Shown here piece after piece: positions 9,017-16,877 of a stretch of 16,877 bases of DNA; position 1 is the first letter of the stretch; each line of letters opens with the position of its first letter. The DNA is from Dissophora ornata. Lineage: Eukaryota; Mortierellomycota; Mortierellomycetes; Mortierellales; Mortierellaceae. The notes beneath the pieces are model-generated. The model was given only the letters and a program-made list of their open reading frames with translations, did not search any database and was not told where the DNA came from. The stretch spans positions 2,455 through 19,331 of the forward strand of contig MU617201.1 in the NCBI GenBank assembly GCA_025201705.1, read 5' to 3'. The translations under genes were made by a program, and so were the position numbers.

Positions 9017-12000
9017 CTAGAATAAATCCGTCCTGCGTGCAAGCAAGTTGCAAGTACGCTTGTAATCCATCCACCACGACTGTGTGGGCTTGCGGTTCTT
9101 CATGTCCGTGTCCTTCAACAGAGCTTCGACACTGGTAAAAGTCACTTTGCTGCCCTGAATACCGGCCACTGCCACACTCTCTGGGTCCTTGTTGTACACA
9201 GAAGGCCCTGATGTTGAGACGTTTGATGTCATCGATGATGCAGACGAAAGACCGGTAGCGTGCTCCTCGAAAAAGTCGACTGCACAAACTGCCAGACGCA
9301 TGGCGCGGACGCGATCCAGAGGTGAGGCAGAGTTGCCCTGTTGGATATGCCCCAAGATGGCAGTTCTGGAATCAAACTGTTGATGACCCTCCTCCTTGAT
9401 GATTGCAGAAACAATATCGGTCGTGTAGGTCTTGGACGCAGCTTCAGAACGGATAAAGACTCGTCCTTGGGACTTGCCCTCAGCATCCTCAGAGTAGCGT
9501 TGACACAAATGGCGTACATCCTTTTGAAGACGGCTCAGGTTAATTCCCTCCTCGGGAATATAGACAGATGTTGCACCCACAGCCAATCCAGACATGACTG
9601 CCAAGAACCCAGATTTGCCTCCATGAACCTCGACCACAAAGACGCGCTTTCGGCTGGCAGTGGCACTCTGTTTGATGGCGTCACAAGCCTCCATGATGGC
9701 ATTCAAGCTGGTGTCGGTTCCCAAACTGAACTCTGTGCCAGGTACATTGTTACTGATCGTTGCAGGGATGTGGACCATAGGCATGCAGAAAGCTGGATAT
9801 GAGTTACGGGCGTTATACATCTCGAGACAAGCACTGTATGCCTCGAATCCTCCGATCAAGAGCAAGCTTTGGATGTTGAACTTCTGGAGCTGGTATGAGA
9901 CCATGCCGAGGTCAAGAGAAGGTTGATCGCGGTTGGTTCCCAACTCACTTCCTCCATGGGCGATCCAGCCATCAACATCCATCCACTTCATCTCCTTGAT
10001 CTGACCGGCGATCAAACCTGGGAAACCATTGTTGATAGCAAACGGCACGTGTCCACGGTTACGGGCGTAGCGAACAGCGGCTCGAACCGCGGCATTCATT
10101 CCTCCTGCAGGAGCTCCGACGTTAATAATACCAATTCGGAGGGAGGTATCCGTTTTCGCGTCATGCGTGACCAAAGAGGGCTCGAGTGAAGTCGAAAGAG
10201 TTGTCGCAAGGAACTGGTCATACTGTTGGTTGAAAGCAGGGTCACGAAGATTCATAGCACCGATAAAATCTTTGCGTTGGATAGCCTTGGCAACCTCCCC
10301 AGTCTGAAAGAAACATGTAAGAATAGATGTAGATTGTAAGTATGGCGCATGACAGTAGAAGTGGTGTGGCTGGCCATAATATCACTAAACGATCGACTTA
10401 CCAGTTCGACGGCCTTCATCAAGTCGACCCTTGTAATCCTGTTCTCGCACATGGCGATCATAGGACTGGGAACACCGGGCTTGCTGGCCAGGACGGCGTC
10501 GACGGCCTCTACTCCCTGCATGGTGGCCAAGTTGCGATCAAAGGCGCAAGGGGTGCCTCCGCGCTGAACGTGTCCTAGAATGGTCATACGAGTGTCCAGA
10601 TGCAGGCGATCTGTCAGGAGGTCCATCATGTCCTTGGCAGTAATGGGCTTCAAGTTGCTATCGATGGCGCCCTCGCACACAATGACAATGGTCTTGCGTT
10701 TTCCCAAGTCACGGTGTCTCTTGATCTCGGCACACATGTTGTCTTGCCACTCATCGCCGGATGGGGGGCGTTCTGGGATGAAGATAAAATCGGCGCCAGT
10801 GGCAATACCGGCCATGAGAGCCAACCAACCACAATGGCGCCCCATGACCTCGACCACGAATGCACGTGAATGACTGGAGGCTGTGCTCGAAATGGAGTCA
10901 ATGCTCTCACAGATGCGGTGGAGACAGGTGACAGCGCCAATAGTAATGTCCGTGGAGGACATGTCATTATCGATCGAGCCTACAAGACCCACAATGTTGA
11001 GGTGAGCAAAGGCCTTGGCTTCCTCCTCAGTCAACTCGCCATTCTTGACGAGCTCTTCAAGTAGGCTTGGCCATTCAGACCGGAAGAGGTCTGCACCAGT
11101 CAAAGAACCATCTCCTCCGCAGACAACCAGAGCGTCAATTCCCTCCTTGACCATGTTCTTTGCTGCCTGGAGACGGCCAGGTCGCTCACGGAAGGCTTTA
11201 CAACGCGCAGTTCCGATCACAGTACCGCCAGTGCTCAAGTAATGCTGGACATCGTCCCAGCCCATCTTCCTGATCATATCTCCACCATCGACCAAGCCTA
11301 TTCGTCATATTTACATGTGAGTTGCCAGGGTCCAGTGTATTTTAAGGCTTTTGCCTTTCAGGGCACGTTTTAAGCGATAACAACGTACCACAACGTACCT
11401 TGGTATCCCTCATGCACGGCGTAAGCATCGCATCCTCGAAGGACAGCGGCTCTAACGACGGCTCGAACAGCAGCGTTCATTCCAGGTGCGTCTCCTCCTG
11501 AGGTGAGAATGGCGATTTTGCGTCTCCTTTCGCTAGACGATCCTAGAGCTGTGGTCTGAGAGACAACAGACTCGGTGGCCTCTTCTTCCTCTTCGACCTT
11601 GTACTCTTTCTGCTTTTTGATCTCGAAGGGGTTGGGCTTATTGGTGAACACGAGAAGATTGTTCATGGGGTCATGGGCGTAGATGCATGTAAATTCGGTC
11701 TCGCCCGGGTTTTCCTTTGAAGGGGTGGAATAGAGCTGGTAGGGCCATGGAAGTCTTGCGAAGAGGGTTTCGATTGCCTATGATAGTGACGCGATCCAAT
11801 CCCAAGAGCCATATTAGCCATCGTGCACCCACATCATTTTTTTTTTCCTTATCCTGTTCGCCGATCCATGATGAAGAAAATCTCCCCCACAGATAATAAA
11901 AGTCTTGTCACCCACAAACACCGCACAACACACAAACATTTACCAGATCGATAGATAAGAAAAAAAAAATAAAAAATATGCTCTCACAAAAGAAGGAAGC

Positions 12001-12598
12001 AGTCCAACCCAGCGCGAAGGTTAAGTTGGTCAACGCGATAAAAAAAATGATAAACCTGCCAGCCATGGCCAAACTGTGATCAGCAAGCATCTGAAGCTGC
12101 TATTCGAGTGTCCACACGATTCCAAACTCCTTGAGCGCCCATAAATCGTCCTGGCTAGCAAAACATCCAGCATGTACCACCGTTGACATCACTTTGCCGT
12201 CATTGCCCAAATTGAAAAAAAAGAGCACTGGTATGGCCCCCAGATGTTGCGAAAAAAAATTCAACTGCATCATCTCTCCCTCTGACTTTTGTTACCTTCA
12301 ATGTGTTGGTGTAGATACTAGCAATGGCAGGCATGCTACGCCAGTCCATCTTGCTCGAATGTGGCTGCTTGCGGAGACCTGAGGGCGAGTAAACGATCTT
12401 GAGGGAAACACCGTTCCAGTCCGATTCTGAAAAGAGTTGGAGCCAGGTTGCAGTGACCTCTGCTGAGGACTCGGTCATGATGGCCTTGAGACCAAGCTGC
12501 TCGAACCAGGCGACAGAGGCGTGGTAAGTCTCCTTGGTCAGCGCTGTCAAGATCACGTGTGACATATGGTCGAGAACGATCTTGTCCTGATCCTCCAT
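9017..12598 (-). CDS. PFK1: ATP-dependent 6-phosphofructokinase, fungal tandem type
   Basis: This cytosolic glycolytic enzyme phosphorylates fructose 6-phosphate to fructose 1,6-bisphosphate. Four exons (12598-12296, 11777-11399, 11297-10402, 10303-9017) join in phase to 954 aa, the usual fungal length. Residues 1 to about 155 are the glyoxalase-like N-terminal domain typical of fungal enzymes, ending near [19 protein letters not shown]. An acidic linker follows. The catalytic half has [12 protein letters not shown] (195-206), GGDGSLTG (288-295), GSIDND with catalytic Asp337, MGRHCGW (379-385) and [10 protein letters not shown] (473-482). The C-terminal half starts with [12 protein letters not shown] (589-600) and carries [12 protein letters not shown] (706-717) in place of the catalytic Asp motif, so it is the regulatory half. 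The start is the first ATG and follows a strongly CT-rich leader. Introns are 518, 101 and 98 nt. Only one PFK gene is in this window, so whether a beta subunit exists elsewhere is unknown. Confidence 0.96.
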
Positions 12599-13294
12599 CG
12601 TGGGAATGCTTTTTCTGGGGTACGAGGTGAGAAAGGGGGTGAGGTGTGAGAAGTGCGAATGGAGGATTCGGAAATGGAATGAGAAAAGAAATGAAAAAGA
12701 AAAGGAGGAGGAAGGAAGAGTGGAGTTGAACAAAAGAGGGTAGCGGTGGGGTCGATAAGCATCAGGCGGCTTTCATTCACACATCTCAGACAATCTTTTT
12801 ATTCTTTTTTTTTTTTTTTGTGCTTGCGTATCTTTCTGTCTTGCATTCACTTTGCCTCGTCTATTCTTTCTTCACGGGTGGTCCTATTCCGGTCGTGTTC
12901 CTTTTCTTCTTTTTTTTTCGTGTGTCCTCTTATTCCTTTGGACAAACGTGCGTGGGCGTATAGTCTATGTCGTAAGGTGTATCCCTACCATGGGATAACA
13001 AACACAAGCTGCAATGGCACGTTATAAGACCACTCATCCATTCTTTGCACGCAAATTGTAAATATTATGTTTCAGTGAACCGTGCTCTAATCGATTTCCG
13101 AGGTGCATGATGATGATGACTGAGCAATGGACCGGGTTTTCCTTGGTGTGTACACACTGAATTCACAAAATGAGACGTCCCAGCCACAAAATACATGTCG
13201 GATCAAGGCTACGGACGCTTGCTTGCTTGCTTGCTGTAACATTGGCGGCGACTCTGTCTCCAGCGGTGCTACAAGAACTGGACGAAACTCTGGG
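12599..13294 (-). promoter_or_regulatory. PFK upstream region with CT-rich leader
   Basis: On the minus strand, 12600-12725 is almost pure pyrimidine with few purines, directly before the PFK start codon. Such leaders are common in highly expressed fungal genes. Further upstream (12785-12930) the bias flips, with T-rich runs on the plus strand. No gene is supported between 12600 and 13294. A (GCTT)4 microsatellite lies at 13217-13235. Confidence 0.5.
13217..13235 (+). repeat. (GCTT)n tetranucleotide repeat
   Basis: Four and three-quarter copies of GCTT in perfect tandem. Confidence 0.85.
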
Positions 13295-14396
13295 CTACCT
13301 GGCAGAGAGGGAAAAGCTGCAATGTTTTATGATGGCAACGCGAAACGAAAGATGCGTTGGCTGAGTAAAAGTGAGTACAAAGTCCCAGAAGGATGCTTCG
13401 TTAACCGCCTGGTACCTGAAAAAGACAACACCATTGCTAGTTTCAGCAGCCAGTTTCGCTGATGAGCTGTATTCAGATTCACAAGAAGATGATGGAGGGG
13501 TGGCACCGGACCCAGGCGAAGACAAACCATCCATTACACAAGAGCCTAAGGACAGCAACGACAGACCAATAACAGAGCCAGCAATTGTGTGAGTCTCCAC
13601 AGACGATGAAGAAGTACCACGACTCCAATCTTTCGTAGCGAAACGGTCAGAGGAATCACTCGCCGAGAAAGAAAGGGTGGCGACAGCAGAGATACCTGCC
13701 AAAAAAAAAAAAAAAAAAAAGAGAAAGTATCATCCCAGAGGGTTATCGATATCAAAGGTTGTACGGAGGGGCGGTCTGCCTACCTGCAAAGGGCACCACA
13801 TGCCAATTGACCGCGATACCCAAGCGCCTAGTAAACGAGGAGGTTGTTAACTCGGCCAGGGAGTTTACAAAAAGCGGAATCTTGCCATTTACAGGCGGCC
13901 TGCTTAGAATATCTTCCACAAGAGCTTCAAGAGCAGGCCGCTGAACTGTGGGAGGAGGAAGAGTAGAAGTGACTACATGGGATTTGTGCGTCAAATAATA
14001 AAAATGCACCGCCTCATTTATTTTAGAGTTTTAGTGTGTATACATGCCTGAGGTCAACACACTAAAATCATCTCGCCCATTAAATATGAACGCTCTGGAC
14101 CAGGTTATATTTCGGTCAGTGCATGTCTATGAATATGATGTTGCATAGTATGAAAGGATGTCAATGCTTACCCGGAATAGCAAAAGTTCACGGGCTCCCC
14201 AAAGGGATTCGCCTAGGAGGACAATTGATTGGGAGATTCTTGGCTCCTTCGTTCGTAGACGTCTGGTGATGTTATCGCCTTTCGTGCCCCAACATAACAT
14301 CATTCTTTGAACAACTGGACCTCCAATGATAAGACCTGTTACGAATTCCTTACGAAGGCGTTCCATCTGATCTACTTCATATGTTCTCCCTACCAA
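13295..14396 (-). CDS. Unrecognised multi-exon protein, 3' portion (5' end possibly broken)
   Basis: I do not recognise the family. Three segments join in phase. One open segment ends at 14172 with CGG|GTAAGC. The next exon runs 13940-13784 (TTCAG acceptor, GCAG|GTAGGC donor). The last runs 13695-13295, its acceptor preceded by a T20 tract. The joined reading contains SQSIVLLGESLWGARELLLF, then ALEALVEDILSRPPVNGK, then LAELTTSSFTRRLGI and NWHVVPFAGISAVATLSFSA. A Ser-rich C-terminus ends at TAG. Regular composition and clean splice sites argue for a real gene or a recent remnant. The last exon may contain one more intron, because TTTTTCAG occurs at about 13417. Upstream (14397-14560) coding-like pieces continue in other frames, suggesting frameshifts or an unseen intron. 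It lies beside a decayed retrotransposon. It could be a lineage-specific expanded family. Confidence 0.45.
13701..13720 (+). repeat. Poly-A (minus-strand poly-T) tract, 20 nt
   Basis: On the minus strand, T20 is followed at once by GGCAG, the 3' splice site used in the reading of the unrecognised gene. It therefore fits as an intron polypyrimidine tract. Confidence 0.85.
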
Positions 14397-14560
14397 TATG
14401 CTTTAAAGAAACTATCAAGGAATCCGTCCCTCTCCTTGGGGCATTAGGTGGTTTAGAATGTCGTAAACGTTTGCATCACAGGAGACACCGACAGATTCTT
14501 CGTTCGAGAGGACGAATATTCGATCGGTAGGATAAACGCGCGATCTTAAACTCTTTTCAT
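14397..14560 (-). pseudogene. Possible frameshifted 5' part of the unrecognised gene
   Basis: On the minus strand a short open segment reads RIFVLSNEESVGVSCDANV, then YDILNHLMP, and stops at tandem TGA TAG near 14416-14411. One base later another frame reads DSFFKAYW and hits TAG. A third frame then reads GRTYEVDQMERLRKEF into the main segment. The pieces look like one protein cut by two small indels within about 40 bases. A small intron ending at the TTGGTAG acceptor is an alternative. No start codon can be assigned with confidence. Confidence 0.35.
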
Positions 14561-14934
14561 TCATTCACCTTAGAGGGCTTCTCGCTGTATCCGCTGGTTG
14601 TTGTTGAACTCGAAGAATTGCTGTAGCAGCTATACGGAAGGTCATGCAGGCGCTGTTTAACACCTTATGCTTGCGCAGCACTGTGGGAGAAATAAAATAT
14701 GACCGTTAATAAGACAAATGTTGCAACCCCTCTCATCGCCGGGCGCAACATCTGCAATGCAGTTCAAGGACATGTTCGTCACCAACAGAGGCCAACTTAT
14801 CTCCAGCCAAAGGATGCGAAAAGGAATTACCCGTGGATGAGCTCTCACATGCTGGGCGGCAGTATTGAGAGGTACGATGGGGTCAAGCGACAAGCACCGT
14901 CAGACTCGATGAACTGACTAGATATTATTATATT
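14561..14934. other. Unassigned stretch between the unrecognised gene and the Gypsy relic
   Basis: On the minus strand there is a well-formed 3' splice acceptor (TTTATTTCTCCCACAG, exon from 14680). It opens about 38 codons, including the basic, acid-poor MTFRIAATAILRVQQQP from ATG 14645. A possible GTGAATG donor lies at 14568. I cannot connect this to a gene. From 14690 to 14934 short open frames exist on both strands without recognisable motifs. They may be remains of the retrotransposon or host sequence. Confidence 0.3.
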
Positions 14935-15775
14935 TTAGACATGAGGAGGGCAACTTTCCTGGAGGCAGCTTTCATAGATGGGTCCCAACCGAGAATCATG
15001 CTGGTAGCTATCTATAAGGCGCTGCCTTGAGCCTGTGTCCGGCGTTATGTTAAGGGTGTTGATGTTCAGCAGTGGGGGATCTGGCTCTTGGAGATCTGGT
15101 CGCCTGGAGAGTGCGTAAGGGACGATGTTATCGGAACCGCGCTTGTACTTGAAAGCGAAATTGTATTCTTGTAGAAATTCCATCCAGCGTGCCTGCCTGC
15201 CGACGGGTGAGCTTTGGTTGCGTAGGGAGGTGTCGTAGCGTTACATGATCAGTTTAGACGATAAAGTGTGTTCTATTCAGGTAGTAGCGCCAGGTGCGAA
15301 GGGCGTGGACGACAGCGAGCAATCCCTGTTTGTGTGTTGGGTAATTTACGCTCCGCAGAGTTGAGCTTCCTAGAGGTGAATGACACTAGTCGAGACTCTC
15401 CGTTTTCATTAATCTGGGGGGGGGGGACCGCGCCTAAAGCGAACCCGGAAGCGTCCGTTTCAACAGTTGTAGGTAAGTTGGGGTCGAATATTCGCGGCAC
15501 TGGGGCCTTGCTGATCACATCCTTGAGGGCGGCGAAGGCTTTTTCCGTGTCCGAGTTCCAGGAGAAAGGGATGCCTTCGCTTAAAGCGCCGTGAGGGGGA
15601 GGGCAATGTGAGCGAAATTAGCAATGTACTGTTGGTAAAACTGAGCAAGACAATAAACTGTTGAACCTCTTTTTGCTTGGTGAGGCGCGGCCACAGCTTG
15701 ATAGCCTTGACCAGGCCGGCGTTGGTGTGGATACTGCAACAGGATAAACCATAGGAACCGATCTGTCAAGATCAT
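14935..15775 (-). mobile_element. Decayed Ty3/Gypsy retrotransposon pol fragment (RT thumb, RNase H)
   Basis: The minus strand carries the end of reverse transcriptase and the RNase H domain of a Ty3/Gypsy element, in broken frames. In order these are AGLVKAIKLWP and KQKEVQQF, then AQFYQQYIANFAHIALPLTA (RT thumb/connection), then EKAFAALKDVISKAPV and VETDASGFALGAV with the RNase H catalytic Asp. HKQGLLAVVHALRTWRYYLN and MEFLQEYNFAFKYKRGSDN follow, then ALSRRPD. Frames change near 15640, 15590, 15330 and 15195, and a TAA stop sits at 15254-15256 within the RNase H region. The fragment ends before the integrase zinc-binding region. No protease, gag or long terminal repeats were seen. It is a non-functional relic, truncated at both ends. 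Confidence 0.9.
15416..15426 (+). repeat. Eleven-G homopolymer within the RNase H relic
   Basis: Eleven G on the plus strand encode consecutive prolines on the minus strand, just after the LGAV motif of RNase H, where the family has no proline run. Confidence 0.85.
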
Positions 15776-15905
15776 AATAAAGTAACTTTTCCACCCGCTC
15801 CTCTCCGACCCTGAACCCCTGACCCCCGATCCTAGAAACTACTCACGACTTCTACAGACTGGGTCATTAACAGCGAAAAAAAAATATTGCTCTTTTTTGA
15901 CATGA

Positions 15906-15911
15906 TTTATT
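15906..15911 (-). terminator. Poly(A) signal AATAAA for the 122-aa gene
   Basis: AATAAA on the minus strand, 43 nt beyond the stop codon of the small membrane protein gene. Confidence 0.55.
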
Positions 15912-15953
15912 GTGTTATCCTTCTTGACCTTGACACATGTGCCAGTCTACGAC

Positions 15954-16322
15954 TCAGTCACTGTTTCTGTAGACCCACTTTGTCCTGTTGAGTTTGTCGT
16001 TTGCCGGGGCTTTGGCAGTATAATTTTGTATGAAGAATTCCTTCGATTGACGATTCCTTATTGCCAGTTTTAGATCAGCCATATTAACTGTCTTGGGGTC
16101 AATAAAATACGCAATATCACTCCCCTTTTCTGAAAACCCCCGCCAGCCAAGTATTTTCTTTGCAAACTCCACCTCACTCTCGTCAGCTGCCCTGTCAGAC
16201 ATGATGCAATCCTTGGTTACGCACGAGAATTTGTCCTCACTTGAGACCTGCGCCAGTCTATAACAATTAACCAAAGCCAGGACAAGAAGTACGACTGCCG
16301 TTAACTCAAGCCAAGTAATCAT
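15954..16322 (-). CDS. Small hypothetical protein with N-terminal hydrophobic segment (122 aa)
   Basis: Single-exon frame of 122 codons starting at the first ATG and ending at TGA. Residues 3-20 are strongly hydrophobic (WLELTAVVLLVLALVNC), so it is either a secreted protein with a signal peptide or a single-pass membrane protein. The rest is hydrophilic and mixed charge. It has two cysteines close together (CVTKDC, about residues 34-39), a KKILGWRGF segment, and AYFIDPKTVNMADLKLAIRN in the middle. The C-terminus is basic. An AATAAA lies 43 nt after the stop, which supports a transcribed gene. No family is recognised. It lies between a retrotransposon relic and a divergently transcribed gene start. 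A secreted effector-like role is only a possibility. A longer spliced gene using this as one exon cannot be excluded. Confidence 0.55.
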   Translation of the reverse strand: MITWLELTAVVLLVLALVNCYRLAQVSSEDKFSCVTKDCIMSDRAADESEVEFAKKILGWRGFSEKGSDIAYFIDPKTVNMADLKLAIRNRQSKEFFIQNYTAKAPANDKLNRTKWVYRNSD

Positions 16323-16746
16323 TAATTGGTGTTTGGTGCGTTTTTCTGAACTCTACCTGAACAAGCTCCCTAAAAATATTTCAACTGAGAATTCAGGATG
16401 CAGTAACAGACCGCTTTGTGGAGGAAAAGGCTGAAATGTTTTGGTGGAAAAGAAAGGCCGTAATGTGAGGGAGAGGAAAAGGTTGTAATGTGAGGGTTGT
16501 AATGTATGTAAGGGAGAGGAAAAGACTTTTTTGTTTTGCACATTGGGAGTGCTTTATATATTCTCCACTCGGAAATCAAAGAGCACAGAAAATTATAATT
16601 GCACAACAAGATAGTGACTTCGGTGGCAACCCGGGGGTGCTCAATTGACTTTATTGCCGCCAATATGTAGACGTTTTTAACCTCCGTGCTCGCGTCTCCT
16701 TTTTTTTCTCCCACTATCAAACTATCTCTCCTCAACCCTCTCAACA
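16323..16746. promoter_or_regulatory. Divergent promoter region
   Basis: These 424 bases separate the 122-aa gene (minus) from the partial gene at 16747 (plus). They contain a TTTATATA element near 16553-16560 that could serve either direction. There is a degenerate purine-rich repeat at 16420-16526. A pyrimidine-rich stretch (16697-16740) before the plus-strand ATG is typical of fungal leaders. Confidence 0.45.
16420..16526 (+). repeat. Degenerate tandem repeat, GAGGAAAAGG...GTAATGT type
   Basis: Three to four imperfect copies of a unit built from GAGGAAAAG followed by a GTAATGTGAGG-like part. The unit spacing is 25-45 bases. It lies in the intergenic region between two divergent genes. Confidence 0.6.
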
Positions 16747-16877
16747 ATGCCATCCTTCCTCAACGAACTCATTGACCTTGCTGGCTTAGCAGACTATAGC
16801 AGCAATGTAGAGACCATCAGTGACCTCGGATACGGCTGCCTTCCCAACCATGACCCCTCTGAGGCTTTCATTCACAT
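16747..16877 (+). CDS. Unrecognised protein, 5' end only (cut by window end)
   Basis: An ATG in good context (CAACA-ATG-CC) follows a pyrimidine-rich leader and opens a frame that continues to the window edge, giving at least 43 residues. The peptide begins MPSFLNELIDLAGLADYSSN and continues through DLGYGCLPNHDPSEAF. It is soluble-looking, slightly acidic, and has no signal peptide. No family is recognised from this short part. A GTAGAG inside the frame (near 16808) could be a donor site. The frame is short and rests mostly on its start context and leader. Confidence 0.5.
   Translation, partial: MPSFLNELIDLAGLADYSSNVETISDLGYGCLPNHDPSEAFIH

Noticed and set aside
12200..12733. Extended N-terminus of the phosphofructokinase frame
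   Set aside because: The frame is open upstream only because the leader is CT-rich. It has no ATG before 12598, and the family domain begins right after that ATG.
13127..13462. 111-codon plus-strand frame
   Set aside because: It lies opposite the last exon of the minus-strand unrecognised gene and shows no motif. The minus-strand reading fits splice sites better.
1..16877. tRNA genes, rRNA, CRISPR arrays, bacterial-type mobile elements
   Set aside because: Scanned by eye on both strands. No T-arm/anticodon-arm pattern, direct-repeat/spacer ladder or insertion-sequence terminal repeats were seen.

Overview
The window reads as nuclear DNA of a filamentous, early-diverging fungus. A Mortierella-like Mucoromycota genome is my best guess, but it is an inference. 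The reasons are short GT-AG introns of mostly 50-150 nt with GTAAGT-type donors, a fungal-type tandem phosphofructokinase with an extra N-terminal domain, AATAAA poly(A) signals, and a retained FRA10AC1 gene, which budding yeasts lack. There is no bacterial operon logic. I found no tRNA, rRNA or CRISPR array.

The left two thirds (about 830-12600) is a compact housekeeping block. A plus-strand mitochondrial ribosomal protein bL28m gene (831-1602) converges on a seven-exon minus-strand RGP1 homologue (2023-5404), a Golgi Rab-GEF subunit. Minus-strand FRA10AC1 (5757 to about 7222), SUMO/SMT3 (7439-8185) and 6-phosphofructokinase (9017-12598) follow, all read right to left. FRA10AC1 and SUMO are packed so tightly that the SUMO poly(A) signal lies about 20 nt from the best upstream FRA10AC1 start codon. 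Exon boundaries were placed by joining open segments at GT/AG sites so that both reading phase and family motifs stay continuous.

The right third (about 13100-16877) has accessory character. It holds an unrecognised minus-strand multi-exon gene (13295 to about 14396) whose 5' part seems broken by frameshifts, and a decayed Ty3/Gypsy pol relic (about 14935-15775). It also holds a small membrane-anchored or secreted protein of 122 aa (15954-16322), a repeat-bearing divergent promoter region, and the first exon of a plus-strand gene cut by the window end (from 16747).

The housekeeping genes serve separate pathways: mitochondrial translation, Golgi trafficking, splicing, sumoylation and glycolysis. 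Their order suggests no shared system. I found no convincing new biological system. The items most worth checking are the unrecognised gene at 13295-14560, the 122-aa protein, and the long homopolymer tracts that sit just before CAG acceptor-like sites.
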